From Acinetobacter zhairuonensis (GTDB lineage: Bacteria > Pseudomonadota > Gammaproteobacteria > Pseudomonadales > Moraxellaceae): a stretch of DNA of 64,000 bases. This document shows, one piece after another, positions 47,275 to 56,862 of the stretch. The position numbers and the translations under genes are program-made. The stretch covers positions 62,001 through 126,000 of the forward strand of contig NZ_JAKVIM010000008.1 of NCBI RefSeq assembly GCF_022601715.1, read 5' to 3'. The notes under the pieces were generated by a model. That model saw nothing but the letters and a program-made list of their open reading frames with translations, searched no databases and was not told the DNA's origin. Within the stretch, counting starts at the first letter, position 1, and each line of letters begins with the position of its first letter.

Positions 47275-49458
47275 ATGAGCCAAAATACCAATACAGAAGA
47301 CACAATTGATTTAAAAGAGCTGTTCTTTTCGCTAATTGCTCAATGGAAACTAATTGCTTTATGTACCATCTTAAGTCTGGTGTGTGCATTACTCTATTTA
47401 AGAACAACTCAAGATATTTACGCAGTAGATGCATTGATCCAGGTTGAAGATAGTAAGGGAGCAGGTACTGCTGCTTTATTAGGTAATCTATCATCTATGG
47501 TAGAGCAAAAGTCGCCAGCCCAAGCAGAAATTGAGATTTTGAGATCACGTTTGGTTCTCGGGCAAGTCATACAGCAACTACATTTAGATTTTAGTATTTC
47601 TTCTACTGATGATACGATCTTTAATCGCCTGCTTAATCAAGATACCTTTCAAACGGAATATCAACCACAGGCTGTTACTTTTTACAATAATGAAAAGTCA
47701 TTTCAGATCAGAAAGTTTGATGTTCCCGCTGAATATCTAAATCAACCACTTCTTCTACGTTTTGAAGGTAAACTATTTACTTTAATAGATCAAAAAACAG
47801 ATGAAGTAGTTTTTAAGGGCTCCTTAAACCAGTTGAATCAAGACCGCTCTTCTTATGGAACGTGGAATATTGGCATTTTTAGCCGTGACTCATTAAATTC
47901 AAGTTATAATGTTCAGAAGATGTCGCTGCCTGCTGCGGTAAATTCGATTCTTGATCATTATTCTGTGGCAGAAAAAGGTAAACTCACAGGTGTACTTGGA
48001 CTGAATTATCAAGGCCCTGATAAAGAACACATCACTAAAGTTTTAAATTCTATTTTAGTTGCTTATAGCAAACAGAATATCGAACGTCGTTCTGCGGAAA
48101 CTGCCCAAACCCTAAAATTTCTGGATGAGCAACTCCCTGAACTAAAACAACAACTTGATGTTGCTGAACGTGAGTTTAACAAATTCCGTGAACAGTATAA
48201 TACGGTAGATGTTACCAAAGAGTCTGAACTCTATCTAACTCAAAGTATTAATCTTGAAACCCAAAAGATTCAATTAGAGCAAAAACAAGCTGAACTTGCT
48301 GAAAAATATACAGCTGAACATCCTGCAATGCAGCAAATCGATGCTCAACTTGCCTCAATTAATAGTAAAATTAAAGAACTCAATGCAACATTAAAACAAT
48401 TACCAGACCTGCAACGCCGCTATTTACAGTTATATCGTGAAGTTGAAGTTAAACAACAACTCTACACCACTTTATTAAACTCTTATCAGCAGTTACGTAT
48501 TGCCAAAGCCGGTGAAATTGGCAATGTTCGTATTGTTGATACAGCGGTGTTGCCAATTGAACCAATTAAGCCTAAAAAGTTATTGGTACTACTATTATCA
48601 ATTTTTGTCGGTGGCTTTATTGGTGTCCTTGTAGCATTGATGCGAAATATGATGCGTACAGGAATTAAAGATTCTGGTCAAATCGAGACCGAACTTGATC
48701 TTCCTGTTTATGCAACAGTTCCTCGTTCGCCTGTGCAAGAAAACCGTATCAACATTCTCAAGAAGAAGAAACACATCCCTATTCTTGCCGTCAAAAATAG
48801 TGATGATATCGCGATTGAAAGTTTACGTAGCATGCGTACCGCAATCCATTTTGCACTCAATAATGCGCGAAATAATGTCATTATGATTTCCGGACCAGCA
48901 CCAGAGCTCGGTAAGTCTTTTGTTTCGACTAATCTGGCAGTGATTCTGGCGCAAAGCAATAAGCGTGTACTCTTAATTGATGCTGACTTACGACGCGGGT
49001 ATTTACATAAATATTTCCATCAGGATAATCAATCTGGTCTGGCGGAATATCTGAATGATCAACAACCACTAGATAAAATTGTTAAAACGACTGAAGTTGA
49101 AAATTTATCAGTCATTACTCGAGGTAAAAGCCCCGCAAACCCATCTGAGCTGCTCAGTACAACGCGATTTAAAGACTTACTTGAACAGCTTTCTACTCAG
49201 TTTGATCATATTATTGTGGATACTCCACCAATTCTGGCGGTTACTGATGGTATTATCATTTCGCAATATGCAGGCGTTAACCTTGTGATTGCACGCTATG
49301 GTAAGACACAAATTAAAGAACTGGAATTGGTCGTTAACCGCTTTGAACAAGCGAGCGTTAAAGTTACGGGTATTATCTTGAATGATATTCAACGTACGGC
49401 TGGCTCAAGTTATGGTTATAACTACGCGTATGCCTATAAAAATACCCAAGATGATTGA
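47275..49458 (+). CDS. wzc: Wzc polysaccharide co-polymerase / tyrosine autokinase (module A)
   Basis: The 727-residue protein has the same layout as the module B copy: a membrane segment near residue 30, periplasmic coiled coil, a second membrane segment near 440, and a BY-kinase domain. The kinase motifs are complete: Walker A SGPAPELGKSF, Walker A' IDADLRR (Asp569, Asp571), Walker B HIIVDTPP, and a Tyr cluster YGYNYAYAY at the C-terminus. The periplasmic part of residues ~90-225 differs strongly from the other copy. Confidence 0.95.
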   Translation: MSQNTNTEDTIDLKELFFSLIAQWKLIALCTILSLVCALLYLRTTQDIYAVDALIQVEDSKGAGTAALLGNLSSMVEQKSPAQAEIEILRSRLVLGQVIQQLHLDFSISSTDDTIFNRLLNQDTFQTEYQPQAVTFYNNEKSFQIRKFDVPAEYLNQPLLLRFEGKLFTLIDQKTDEVVFKGSLNQLNQDRSSYGTWNIGIFSRDSLNSSYNVQKMSLPAAVNSILDHYSVAEKGKLTGVLGLNYQGPDKEHITKVLNSILVAYSKQNIERRSAETAQTLKFLDEQLPELKQQLDVAEREFNKFREQYNTVDVTKESELYLTQSINLETQKIQLEQKQAELAEKYTAEHPAMQQIDAQLASINSKIKELNATLKQLPDLQRRYLQLYREVEVKQQLYTTLLNSYQQLRIAKAGEIGNVRIVDTAVLPIEPIKPKKLLVLLLSIFVGGFIGVLVALMRNMMRTGIKDSGQIETELDLPVYATVPRSPVQENRINILKKKKHIPILAVKNSDDIAIESLRSMRTAIHFALNNARNNVIMISGPAPELGKSFVSTNLAVILAQSNKRVLLIDADLRRGYLHKYFHQDNQSGLAEYLNDQQPLDKIVKTTEVENLSVITRGKSPANPSELLSTTRFKDLLEQLSTQFDHIIVDTPPILAVTDGIIISQYAGVNLVIARYGKTQIKELELVVNRFEQASVKVTGIILNDIQRTAGSSYGYNYAYAYKNTQDD

Positions 49459-49479
49459 TCGTTCTAGCTCTATTTAATT

Positions 49480-49510
49480 AAAAAGGATCAGCATTATGCT
49501 GGTCCTTTTT
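49480..49510 (+). terminator. Rho-independent terminator after wzc
   Basis: AAAAAGGATCAGCA pairs with TGCTGGTCCTTTTT around a TTA loop, with one T-G pair. It separates the wza-wzb-wzc transcript from fkpA. Confidence 0.88.
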
Positions 49511-49677
49511 ATTTGTATAAAAAATGTTTTAGCTTATCAGTCTGTTATAGCTTCTTTATTGATACAGGCATATAGTAATATCCAATTATAAAGCTGGTTG
49601 AAATAGCATCTACGCTTTTAAAAATTTGCTAAAATGGTGGCAAATTTTGAATACTACAATGAATTTTGGAAAACCCT

Positions 49678-50382
49678 ATGAGTAAAGCCTTACCCATCGC
49701 TGTTGCTGTAATTTTAGGCGGTGCTGCACTTGTTCCAGTTTATTATGCAACCCAACACCCTGAAGCCATCACTTCAAAAGCCTCTAAAAATGCTTCTGCT
49801 GTTGAAAAAATTAGCTATGCTTTAGGCTATGAAGTTGCCCACCAAACACCACCTGAACTCGACATTAACAGCTTTGTGACAGGCGTCCGTGAAGGGCACG
49901 CTCGTACCCAGCCTGCTTATACCGAGCAAGAATTACAACAAGCTTATCAGCAATTCCAACAAGAAATGCAGCAAAAACAAGCAGATCAAGCCAAAAATAC
50001 ACAAAGTGCAAGCGATAGCTTCCTGACCGAAAATGCTAAAAAATCGGGCGTGAAAACCACAGCTTCTGGACTGCAATATATCATTACCCAAGAAGGGACT
50101 GGCAAGCAGCCAGCAGCTGACTCTGTGGTAACCGTACACTACACAGGTAAATTGGTTGACGGTAAAGTTTTTGATAGCTCGATTCAACGTGGTGAACCAA
50201 TTGAGTTCCCATTGAATCAGGTCATCCCAGGCTGGACTGAAGGTTTACAGTTAATGAAAGAAGGCGGCAAAGCGACTCTGTTTATTCCAGCAAAATTGGG
50301 TTACGGTGAACAAGGTGTTCCAGGCACCATTCCTGCCAACAGTACGCTGATTTTTGATGTTGAATTAATTAAAGTGAAATAA
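49678..50382 (+). CDS. fkpA: FKBP-type peptidyl-prolyl isomerase FkpA
   Basis: This 234-residue envelope prolyl isomerase is the standard gene next to wzc in Acinetobacter K loci. It has an N-terminal signal/anchor segment, an FKBP N-terminal dimerisation region rich in Gln, and a C-terminal FKBP domain ([44 protein letters not shown]). I chose the ATG at 49678 ([15 protein letters not shown]); the frame extends to a TTG at 49666. Confidence 0.94.
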   Translation: MSKALPIAVAVILGGAALVPVYYATQHPEAITSKASKNASAVEKISYALGYEVAHQTPPELDINSFVTGVREGHARTQPAYTEQELQQAYQQFQQEMQQKQADQAKNTQSASDSFLTENAKKSGVKTTASGLQYIITQEGTGKQPAADSVVTVHYTGKLVDGKVFDSSIQRGEPIEFPLNQVIPGWTEGLQLMKEGGKATLFIPAKLGYGEQGVPGTIPANSTLIFDVELIKVK

Positions 50383-50389
50383 GAAATAG

Positions 50390-50413
50390 AGGAGAGCTTA
50401 GCTCTCCTTCTTT
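50390..50413 (+). terminator. terminator after fkpA
   Basis: An 8-bp stem (AGGAGAGC / GCTCTCCT) with a TTA loop is followed by a T-rich TCTTTC tract. Confidence 0.75.
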
Positions 50414-50585
50414 CGCTTTAGGCAATCGACTTTTTACAAAATCGAGTGTTCCTCAACTAGAACAGATTTTATATATTAAAAGTTCTAAACTGATTGAACT
50501 TGAATACACTAAAAAATAAAAAGTTCTGTCCTACGTATTCCTGATACTCGAATATAGCGACACGAAAATTCCTTAGGAAGATTGA

Positions 50586-51275
50586 ATGAAAATACAAATA
50601 CTGTTGGCATCTACCCTGTTATTGAGTGCCACTGCTTTTGCCAAGCCAATTACCACCAGCAGCTCCGCTTCAGAACAAGTCGGTTATAGCTTTGGCTATT
50701 TGATGGGTCGTACCAACGCCGAGTCCATGAAAGATTTAAATCTCGAAGCCTTTATTCAAGGGCTGCGTGAAGCGGCTCAAGGGAAAGATGCATCGCTTAC
50801 TGATGAGGAAATGGCGCGTATTTTAACCCAATATAAAAAGCAGGCTGAAGCACGACAACTGATTGAATTAAGAAAGCAAGCTGAAGAAAATAGTAAAATT
50901 GGCACAGCTTTTCTCGCAGAAAATGCCAAAAAGTCAGGCGTACAAACCACTGCTTCAGGTCTGCAATATCAAGTACTAAAAACTGGTACAGGGAAAACCC
51001 CGAAAGTAAGTTCTAAAGTCAAAGTCGACTATGAAGGACGTTTAATTGATGGGACAGTTTTTGATAGTTCAATCGCTCGTCAGCATCCTGCCGAATTCCA
51101 AGTCAATCAAGTCATTCAAGGCTGGACGGAAGGCCTACAGTTGATGAAAGAAGGCGCAAAATATCGCTTCTTTATTCCATCGAATCTTGCCTATGGTCAG
51201 ATTGGTTCTGGCGATATTATCGAGCCAAACAGTACCTTAATTTTTGATGTCGAATTATTACAAGTGTTACCTTAA
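50586..51275 (+). CDS. second FKBP-type peptidyl-prolyl isomerase (FkpA/FklB-like)
   Basis: The 229-residue protein has a clear signal peptide (IQILLASTLLLSATAFA), an FKBP_N helical domain with MGRTNAESMKDL, and a C-terminal FKBP domain (VDYEGRLIDGTVFDSS, IPSNLAYGQIG). It is a paralogue of the preceding gene, so two periplasmic prolyl isomerases lie in tandem. A terminator separates them. Confidence 0.92.
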   Translation: MKIQILLASTLLLSATAFAKPITTSSSASEQVGYSFGYLMGRTNAESMKDLNLEAFIQGLREAAQGKDASLTDEEMARILTQYKKQAEARQLIELRKQAEENSKIGTAFLAENAKKSGVQTTASGLQYQVLKTGTGKTPKVSSKVKVDYEGRLIDGTVFDSSIARQHPAEFQVNQVIQGWTEGLQLMKEGAKYRFFIPSNLAYGQIGSGDIIEPNSTLIFDVELLQVLP

Positions 51276-51282
51276 TAAAAAA

Positions 51283-51308
51283 GGGACTGATTTCAGTCCC
51301 CTTTTTTT
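51283..51308. terminator. terminator between the FKBP gene and murJ
   Basis: GGGACTG / CAGTCCC stem with an ATTT loop, A-run before and T-run after. It can serve both the + strand FKBP gene and the convergent murJ. Confidence 0.88.
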
Positions 51309-51347
51309 AAAACTCTAAACTAGATTTTTCTGTAAATCGTCAATCGC

Positions 51348-52889
51348 TTATGGTCGAATATCTCGTGGGCGGAAGCCCATTAAGATTAATCCGATCAGGT
51401 AAGCCGCAACCCCAAGTACACATAAGCCAATCACTTCAGCAACACGCATCCATTGTGACACTGTGCCATCATACCAAGTTAAACCGTAAGCCAAAGCAGC
51501 AATCATCACGATATTAGCCACTCCATATTGTAAAAACAGTTTTTTCCAATGTGGACCAAAACGGAAGATATGACGTTTATGCAAATAGAAATACAGCATA
51601 CCTGCATTCACCAACGCCGAACCTGAAGATGCCAATGCCAATGCCATGTGTTCGGCATGCCAATCAATCAGTTTAAAGAAACCAATAAACACGACGTTTA
51701 AAATCGCATTTGCTGCAACTGCCATTAAACCGACCCGGACTGGGGTTTTGGTATCTTGCTGGGCATAGAAACCAGGTGCAAAGACTTTAATCAACATAAA
51801 AGAAATTACCCCAGCACTCATACACTGCAAAGCCAGTGCTGTCATTTGCGTATCTTCTAAGGTAAATTCACCACGTTGAAACAAGGCTTGAATAATCGGG
51901 GTCGACAGCATAAACAACGCAATACTGGCAGGTAGCCCAACCATGACTATCACCTTCGCAGCCCAGTCCATCATGCCACGGAATTTATGTTGATCCTGTT
52001 CCGCATGTCGTGCCGACAAAGACGGTAATATGACGGTACCAATCGCCACACCAATCAACCCGAGCGGCAACTCGGTCATACGTTCCGCACTATAGAGCCA
52101 TGACACCGATCCATCCTGCATAAAGGATGCCCAGATGGTATTCAGCAATAAATTGATTTGGGTCACTGAAACACCGAATAAGGCAGGCAACATCAACTTC
52201 ATGATGCGATCGACCCCTTCATGTTTAAAGTCGACCTTTGGTGGAATCAATAAATTCTTGCGCCACAATTCTGGGATCTGGATCGCAAGCTGCAATACCC
52301 CTGCTGCAACCACCGACCAACCCAATGCCATGATCGGCTGAGCCATATACGGTGTGAGCCACCATGCCCCTGCAATCATTGCAACATTGAGTAAAACAGG
52401 AGCAAATGCAGGCGTTGAAAAAGATCCATAACTGTTCAGAATGCTACTGGCAAAAGCCGTCAGTGACATGAACATTAAATAGGGAATAGTGAGGCGGAAC
52501 ATGCTCACCGCCAGATCAAATTTCGCTGGATCTGAGTGGAAACCTGGCGCATAAATATACAAAACTGCAGGCGCAGCGACCATCGCAATAAAGGTCAGCA
52601 AGGTCATCACAGTGAGTAAACCACCAAACACTCGACTGATGAGAATCTGGACTTCTGCGTGTGTCTTACTGGTTTTATATTCCGTTAGTACAGGAATAAA
52701 AGCTTGTGAAAACGCCCCTTCCGCAAATAAGCGCCGAAAAAAATTGGGGATACGGAAAGCGACGACGAACGTATCGAAATCCTTACCTGCACCAAATACA
52801 TTGAGCAAGACAATATCGCGGACTAAACCAAGTACGCGAGACAACATGGTCATTGCACTGACAATAAAGGTCGATCGCCAAAGCGCCAT
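51348..52889 (-). CDS. murJ: lipid II flippase MurJ
   Basis: MurJ moves lipid II across the inner membrane for peptidoglycan synthesis. The ~513-residue MOP-superfamily protein has about 14 membrane segments and the signature SRVLGLVRDIVLLNVFGAG with FRIPNFFRRLFAEGAFSQAFIP. The ATG at 52889 has a GGGTGG ribosome site; a GTG nine bases upstream is less likely. It is part of the usual right flank of the Acinetobacter K locus. Confidence 0.95.
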   Translation of the reverse strand: MALWRSTFIVSAMTMLSRVLGLVRDIVLLNVFGAGKDFDTFVVAFRIPNFFRRLFAEGAFSQAFIPVLTEYKTSKTHAEVQILISRVFGGLLTVMTLLTFIAMVAAPAVLYIYAPGFHSDPAKFDLAVSMFRLTIPYLMFMSLTAFASSILNSYGSFSTPAFAPVLLNVAMIAGAWWLTPYMAQPIMALGWSVVAAGVLQLAIQIPELWRKNLLIPPKVDFKHEGVDRIMKLMLPALFGVSVTQINLLLNTIWASFMQDGSVSWLYSAERMTELPLGLIGVAIGTVILPSLSARHAEQDQHKFRGMMDWAAKVIVMVGLPASIALFMLSTPIIQALFQRGEFTLEDTQMTALALQCMSAGVISFMLIKVFAPGFYAQQDTKTPVRVGLMAVAANAILNVVFIGFFKLIDWHAEHMALALASSGSALVNAGMLYFYLHKRHIFRFGPHWKKLFLQYGVANIVMIAALAYGLTWYDGTVSQWMRVAEVIGLCVLGVAAYLIGLILMGFRPRDIRP

Positions 52890-52982
52890 CGTTACCACCC
52901 AGTAAAAAAATTAGTCGCTATTGTAATGAAACTTGTGAAAGAAAATCGTTGTTAAATGATTAATCTCAACGGAAATGTCTTT

Positions 52983-53558
52983 TTATTTTGCATGCTTGAT
53001 CTGTTGGATCAAGCTACGTAACTTGCCCCAATCAAAGAAAGGACCCGGATCCGTTTTACGCCCTGGCGCAATATCGGAGTGCCCAGCCAAATGCTGTTGA
53101 ATTGCAGGATAAGCTTGCTGCAAGCTCACAATCACTTGTGCCAAAACCTGATATTGCTGTTCTTCAAAAGCAGTATCATCACTGCCCTCTAACTCAATCC
53201 CAATCGAATAATCATTGCATTCCTGTTGCCCCAAATAAGCTGAACGTCCTGCATGCCAAGCACGTTGCGCAAAATTCACAAATTGCAGTACCTCGCCCGT
53301 ACGTAAGATCAACAAATGCGCCGAAACCTTGAGTTCTTTAATAGTTTCAAAATAGGGATGCACACTCGGATCCAGCTGGTTCTGGAAAAATTGCTGGATA
53401 TAGCCTCCGCCAAACTGTGACGGCGGCAAACTGATGTTGTGGATCACCACCAGTTCAATTTGGGCTGTCTCTGGTCGCTGATTAAAATTAGGCGATGGAA
53501 TTTGTGTCGCACCGATGAGTTGACCATCGACAACCTGAAAAGATGGAGCCTGCTGCAT
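52983..53558 (-). CDS. ampD: 1,6-anhydro-N-acetylmuramyl-L-alanine amidase AmpD
   Basis: AmpD cleaves the stem peptide from anhydro-muropeptides during cell-wall recycling, and its loss derepresses ampC in species with AmpR. The 191-residue cytosolic protein has the zinc His in VVIHNISLPP near residue 40, WHAGRSAY, and the C-terminal KTDPGPFFDW. No signal peptide is seen. All three zinc-ligand regions look intact. Confidence 0.94.
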   Translation of the reverse strand: MQQAPSFQVVDGQLIGATQIPSPNFNQRPETAQIELVVIHNISLPPSQFGGGYIQQFFQNQLDPSVHPYFETIKELKVSAHLLILRTGEVLQFVNFAQRAWHAGRSAYLGQQECNDYSIGIELEGSDDTAFEEQQYQVLAQVIVSLQQAYPAIQQHLAGHSDIAPGRKTDPGPFFDWGKLRSLIQQIKHAK

Positions 53559-53727
53559 AATCCATTCCTAATTTTATGGAGGGTTAATCGGTATGTGCAC
53601 CATGCTAAAACTTTCATCACGAAATCTCAAATCTACAGAATAAACTGCACAGAACAAATCTATTTACAGCAGAACAGTGTTAAGATAACGCGCAATTTTC
53701 ATGGGTTAAAAAAGACACGGAAAGACT

Positions 53728-54573
53728 ATGAGCATTTCTCCAGCGTTGCTTGAACAATCAATTCAAATCAATATTCAACAAGCACTCCAAGAAGATATTG
53801 GGGATGGGGATATTACGGCTTTATTGACCCCTGAAGATGAGCAAGCGACGGCAACCATCATTAGCCGCGAAGACATGATCTTAGCGGGTCAACCATGGGT
53901 CAATGCCTTAATTCAGGCCTTTGATGCTTCAGTCCAAGTCACTTGGTTAAAACAAGATGGTGATACGGTTCTTGCCAATGAAGCATTTTTAAAGCTTGCA
54001 GGTTCCGCACGCAGTTTACTAACGGTTGAACGTCCAGCACTGAACTTTATTCAGACTCTTTCGGCAGTGGCGACCAAAACTGCCGATTATGTTAAACAGC
54101 TGGATGGCTTAAATACCAAACTTCTAGACACTCGCAAAACCATCCCTGGTTTACGTATTGCGCAGAAATATGCAGTTGCAGTCGGTGGTGGTCAAAATCA
54201 CCGTTTAGGTCTGTTTGATGCCTTTTTAATTAAAGAAAATCACATTATGGCGGCAGGTGGAATTGCTGAGGCGATTGCCAAAGCCCATCAAATTGCACCA
54301 GGTAAACCTGTAGAAGTGGAAGTTGAAACTTGGGATGAATTGAACCAAGCACTTGAAGCCCAAGCGGATATTGTGATGTTGGATAATTTTAGTCAACAAC
54401 AAATGATTGATGCGGTTCAGCATGTAGCAGGTCGCTGTAAACTGGAAGCTTCGGGTAATATTACCATTGAAAATTTACGCCAAGTGGCCACAACGGGTGT
54501 TGATTATATTTCAATGGGTGTACTGACCAAAGATGTCAAAGCGATTGATTTATCCATGCGTTTTAATGGCTAA
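53728..54573 (+). CDS. nadC: nicotinate-nucleotide pyrophosphorylase (carboxylating)
   Basis: NadC makes nicotinate mononucleotide from quinolinate and PRPP in NAD synthesis. The 281-residue protein has EDIGDGDIT near residue 20, LDTRKTIPGLR near 136, GGGQNHRLGLFDAFLIKENH near 155, and EVEVETWDEL, all standard for the family. It is divergent from ampD, as in other gammaproteobacteria. Confidence 0.96.
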   Translation: MSISPALLEQSIQINIQQALQEDIGDGDITALLTPEDEQATATIISREDMILAGQPWVNALIQAFDASVQVTWLKQDGDTVLANEAFLKLAGSARSLLTVERPALNFIQTLSAVATKTADYVKQLDGLNTKLLDTRKTIPGLRIAQKYAVAVGGGQNHRLGLFDAFLIKENHIMAAGGIAEAIAKAHQIAPGKPVEVEVETWDELNQALEAQADIVMLDNFSQQQMIDAVQHVAGRCKLEASGNITIENLRQVATTGVDYISMGVLTKDVKAIDLSMRFNG

Positions 54574-54589
54574 TTTTCCTCCAAACATC

Positions 54590-54621
54590 GGCGATCAACA
54601 TTTAGCTTGATCGCCTATTTT
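54590..54621 (+). terminator. terminator after nadC
   Basis: A perfect 9-bp stem GGCGATCAA / TTGATCGCC with an 8-base loop, followed by TATTTT. Confidence 0.82.
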
Positions 54622-54731
54622 CCATACACATTAAGTCGATTGAAAATTATCTCGAAAGTTCTATAATTCCGAGCTAACTTTTCTCCCCCATAGCGGCTGT
54701 TATAAATATCTGGAAACAGCAAATTCTATTT

Positions 54732-56534
54732 TTGCTGATTGCACTGGTATCGGTAGCCCTTTTTTGCTTATACCCAGCTCTACCGAAAATTTTAAAAAAT
54801 CCAGAAATATATTTTCACTTAAATGGCGCAAAAATCGTGATTTCAGTGTTAATTAATTACGCACTCATTTCCTTTATTTACTTATTGTTTAGAAAAACAT
54901 TTATTACTCTTTTCTTTAGCCAATTTATTTTCTTATTGCTGATTTTTATCAATGAACAAAAAGAAAAATACTTATCTGCCAGTCTAGTGCCCAGTGATTT
55001 CTTACTGATTAAAGAAACCTTTATTGTCGCGCCTTGGTTACTCAAATTTTCGGTGCTCACAGGCGTTACCTTATGTATTGCACTAATGGTGTTCCTTTAC
55101 CGTAAAGAGCGCCTTGAGAAAAAGCGGCTCTTTTTTTCGAATGCACTATTATCACTATTGGGGCTTGGATTTTTGATTAGCGCCAACTTTAGTAATAACT
55201 TTGGTCATTTTTGTCAGCAATCCCCTCAAAGCTGGCTATGTAAATATCAACAAGCTTTTCCCAATACTAGAGGTGATTGGATTGGTGACCATCTGACCAT
55301 TCAAAAAATTGGTTTTATCCCCTTTTTCTTTTCCAAATCCATAGATAGCTTAAATACCCAACTGTTTACAGAAAATATTCCAGAGCCAACCATCAAAGCC
55401 CTGTATACAACTTTTAGCCAAACAACGACTGCCACTTCACCTACTGAACAACAACCGAATATTGTGATGATCATGAGTGAGGCGCATTGGGATGCCCGTC
55501 AGTTAGGCAAAAGTATTCCACAGAACATTACCCCTACCCTTGATCGCTATCAAACTGCAAGTCTGCTTTCACCGAGTTTTGGTGGCGGTACAGCGAATGT
55601 TGAGTTTGAGGTACTCACTAGTCTCAATATTTACTTGAATCATAATGAGTTAATGTATGTTTCCAAGCTGAAGCGTCCAACTTATTCCCTGGCCACGTAT
55701 TTAAGTAGCTTGGGCTATGACACCACGGCCATGCATAATAATGGCAAGTTTTTTTTCAATCGAAACTCAGTTTATACAAATTTAGGCTTTAATCGCTTTA
55801 CATCTTTAGAGAATATGATCAGTTCACAAGATCGTGCCAAATATATCAATCAAGGTGGTTGGGCAACAGATGAACTACTCTATCAAAATATTCGTAGCCA
55901 GCTCACACATACTAAGCAGCCACAATTTATTTACGCGATTACAGTAGAAAACCACTTTAGCTACAATGATGATCGCTACGGTAAAGATCATTTCAACATT
56001 AAGCAAGAGGGTCTCAGCGACGCCTCAAAACGCCAACTGAATACCTACCTCACGGGCTTGCAGCGTGCCGATCAACATGTCACGAAATTAATCCAAGATT
56101 TAAAACAAGTTGAACGTCCAACTATTGTGATTTTCTTTGGAGATCATTTACCAAGCTTAGGTCAAGTATATGATGACTATCATTTCTTTGCTTCAGAGCA
56201 AGAAAAAGCCGAAAAGAAAGATGTGAAATTTTTCAGTACGCCATTGGCTGTTTGGAGTAACTACCCGATCGATCGTAGCCTGTTCCAGCAAAAGAATATT
56301 GCAGCCCACTTTCTTGCACCCAAAGTGCTAACTGCTGCCCAGCTACCACTTCCGCCTTATTATCAATTTATTCAGGAAGTGAATTCTTGCTACAGTGCCA
56401 TCCATCAAACAGGCGTCGAGCTAAATCCTGAATGTAAATACCCACATCCTCAACTACTGAATCAATATAAAGATTTAAATATGGATGTGTTAAATGGTAA
56501 AAATCATACTTATCAGCTTTTAGCGAAAAAGTAG
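54732..56534 (+). CDS. LtaS/MdoB-type phosphoglycerol transferase (sulfatase fold)
   Basis: The 600-residue inner-membrane protein has about five N-terminal membrane segments (to residue ~155) and a periplasmic alkaline-phosphatase-like domain. It starts PNIVMIMSEAHWDARQLG near residue 248 and includes the nucleophile Thr in FGGGTANVEFEVLTSL and the metal site IFFGDHLPSLG. Such enzymes move phosphoglycerol or phosphoethanolamine onto envelope glycans. Start is uncertain: the frame is open from 54678 to the TTG at 54732 with no ATG or GTG, and the ribosome site is weak. Substrate is unknown; capsule or periplasmic glucans are possible. Confidence 0.85.
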   Translation: MLIALVSVALFCLYPALPKILKNPEIYFHLNGAKIVISVLINYALISFIYLLFRKTFITLFFSQFIFLLLIFINEQKEKYLSASLVPSDFLLIKETFIVAPWLLKFSVLTGVTLCIALMVFLYRKERLEKKRLFFSNALLSLLGLGFLISANFSNNFGHFCQQSPQSWLCKYQQAFPNTRGDWIGDHLTIQKIGFIPFFFSKSIDSLNTQLFTENIPEPTIKALYTTFSQTTTATSPTEQQPNIVMIMSEAHWDARQLGKSIPQNITPTLDRYQTASLLSPSFGGGTANVEFEVLTSLNIYLNHNELMYVSKLKRPTYSLATYLSSLGYDTTAMHNNGKFFFNRNSVYTNLGFNRFTSLENMISSQDRAKYINQGGWATDELLYQNIRSQLTHTKQPQFIYAITVENHFSYNDDRYGKDHFNIKQEGLSDASKRQLNTYLTGLQRADQHVTKLIQDLKQVERPTIVIFFGDHLPSLGQVYDDYHFFASEQEKAEKKDVKFFSTPLAVWSNYPIDRSLFQQKNIAAHFLAPKVLTAAQLPLPPYYQFIQEVNSCYSAIHQTGVELNPECKYPHPQLLNQYKDLNMDVLNGKNHTYQLLAKK

Positions 56535-56543
56535 GATAAAGCT

Positions 56544-56705
56544 TTATAACTTCGATGACTCTTTTTGGGTGGCTTGGTTGATCACTTCATTTTTTTCTGA
56601 TTTATTCCATGCAGAAGCTGTTTGGTTGAATTCAGCAGGACGTGGATCACATGCCATAATGACAAAGGTCACCACTGCGCAAAAGAGGATAAAAAATTGA
56701 GCCAT
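56544..56705 (-). CDS. small hypothetical membrane protein
   Basis: A 53-residue protein with an N-terminal hydrophobic helix (MAQFFILFCAVVTFVIMAC) and a polar tail rich in Asn, Lys and Glu. The ATG at 56705 has a good GGAGCAGG ribosome site. The VIMAC end of the helix resembles a lipobox, so it could be a small lipoprotein. I do not recognise the family. Between the LtaS-like gene and rph, on the rph strand. Confidence 0.6.
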   Translation of the reverse strand: MAQFFILFCAVVTFVIMACDPRPAEFNQTASAWNKSEKNEVINQATQKESSKL

Positions 56706-56812
56706 AGCAGCCTGCTCCAATAAAATTGATGGCATGCAGTCTACAGTATGATCTTGACGATACAATTAAGTGCCTGTTATGGATTGGTCTTGATTTGATT
56801 AGGTTTTGTAAT

Positions 56813-56841
56813 AAAAAAAGCACCCTGTAGGATGCTTTTTT
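56813..56841. terminator. terminator downstream of rph
   Basis: AAAAAAGCACC / GGATGCTTTTTT stem with a CTGTA loop and one bulged A. A-run and T-run on opposite sides let it act on either strand; it ends the rph message. Confidence 0.8.
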
Positions 56842-56862
56842 ATGCTTAAACCATCAAGCGCA

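Noticed and set aside
49678-51275. The two FKBP genes as part of the wza/wzc duplication
   Set aside because: They are divergent paralogues with separate terminators, and no FKBP remnant is found after wzc'.
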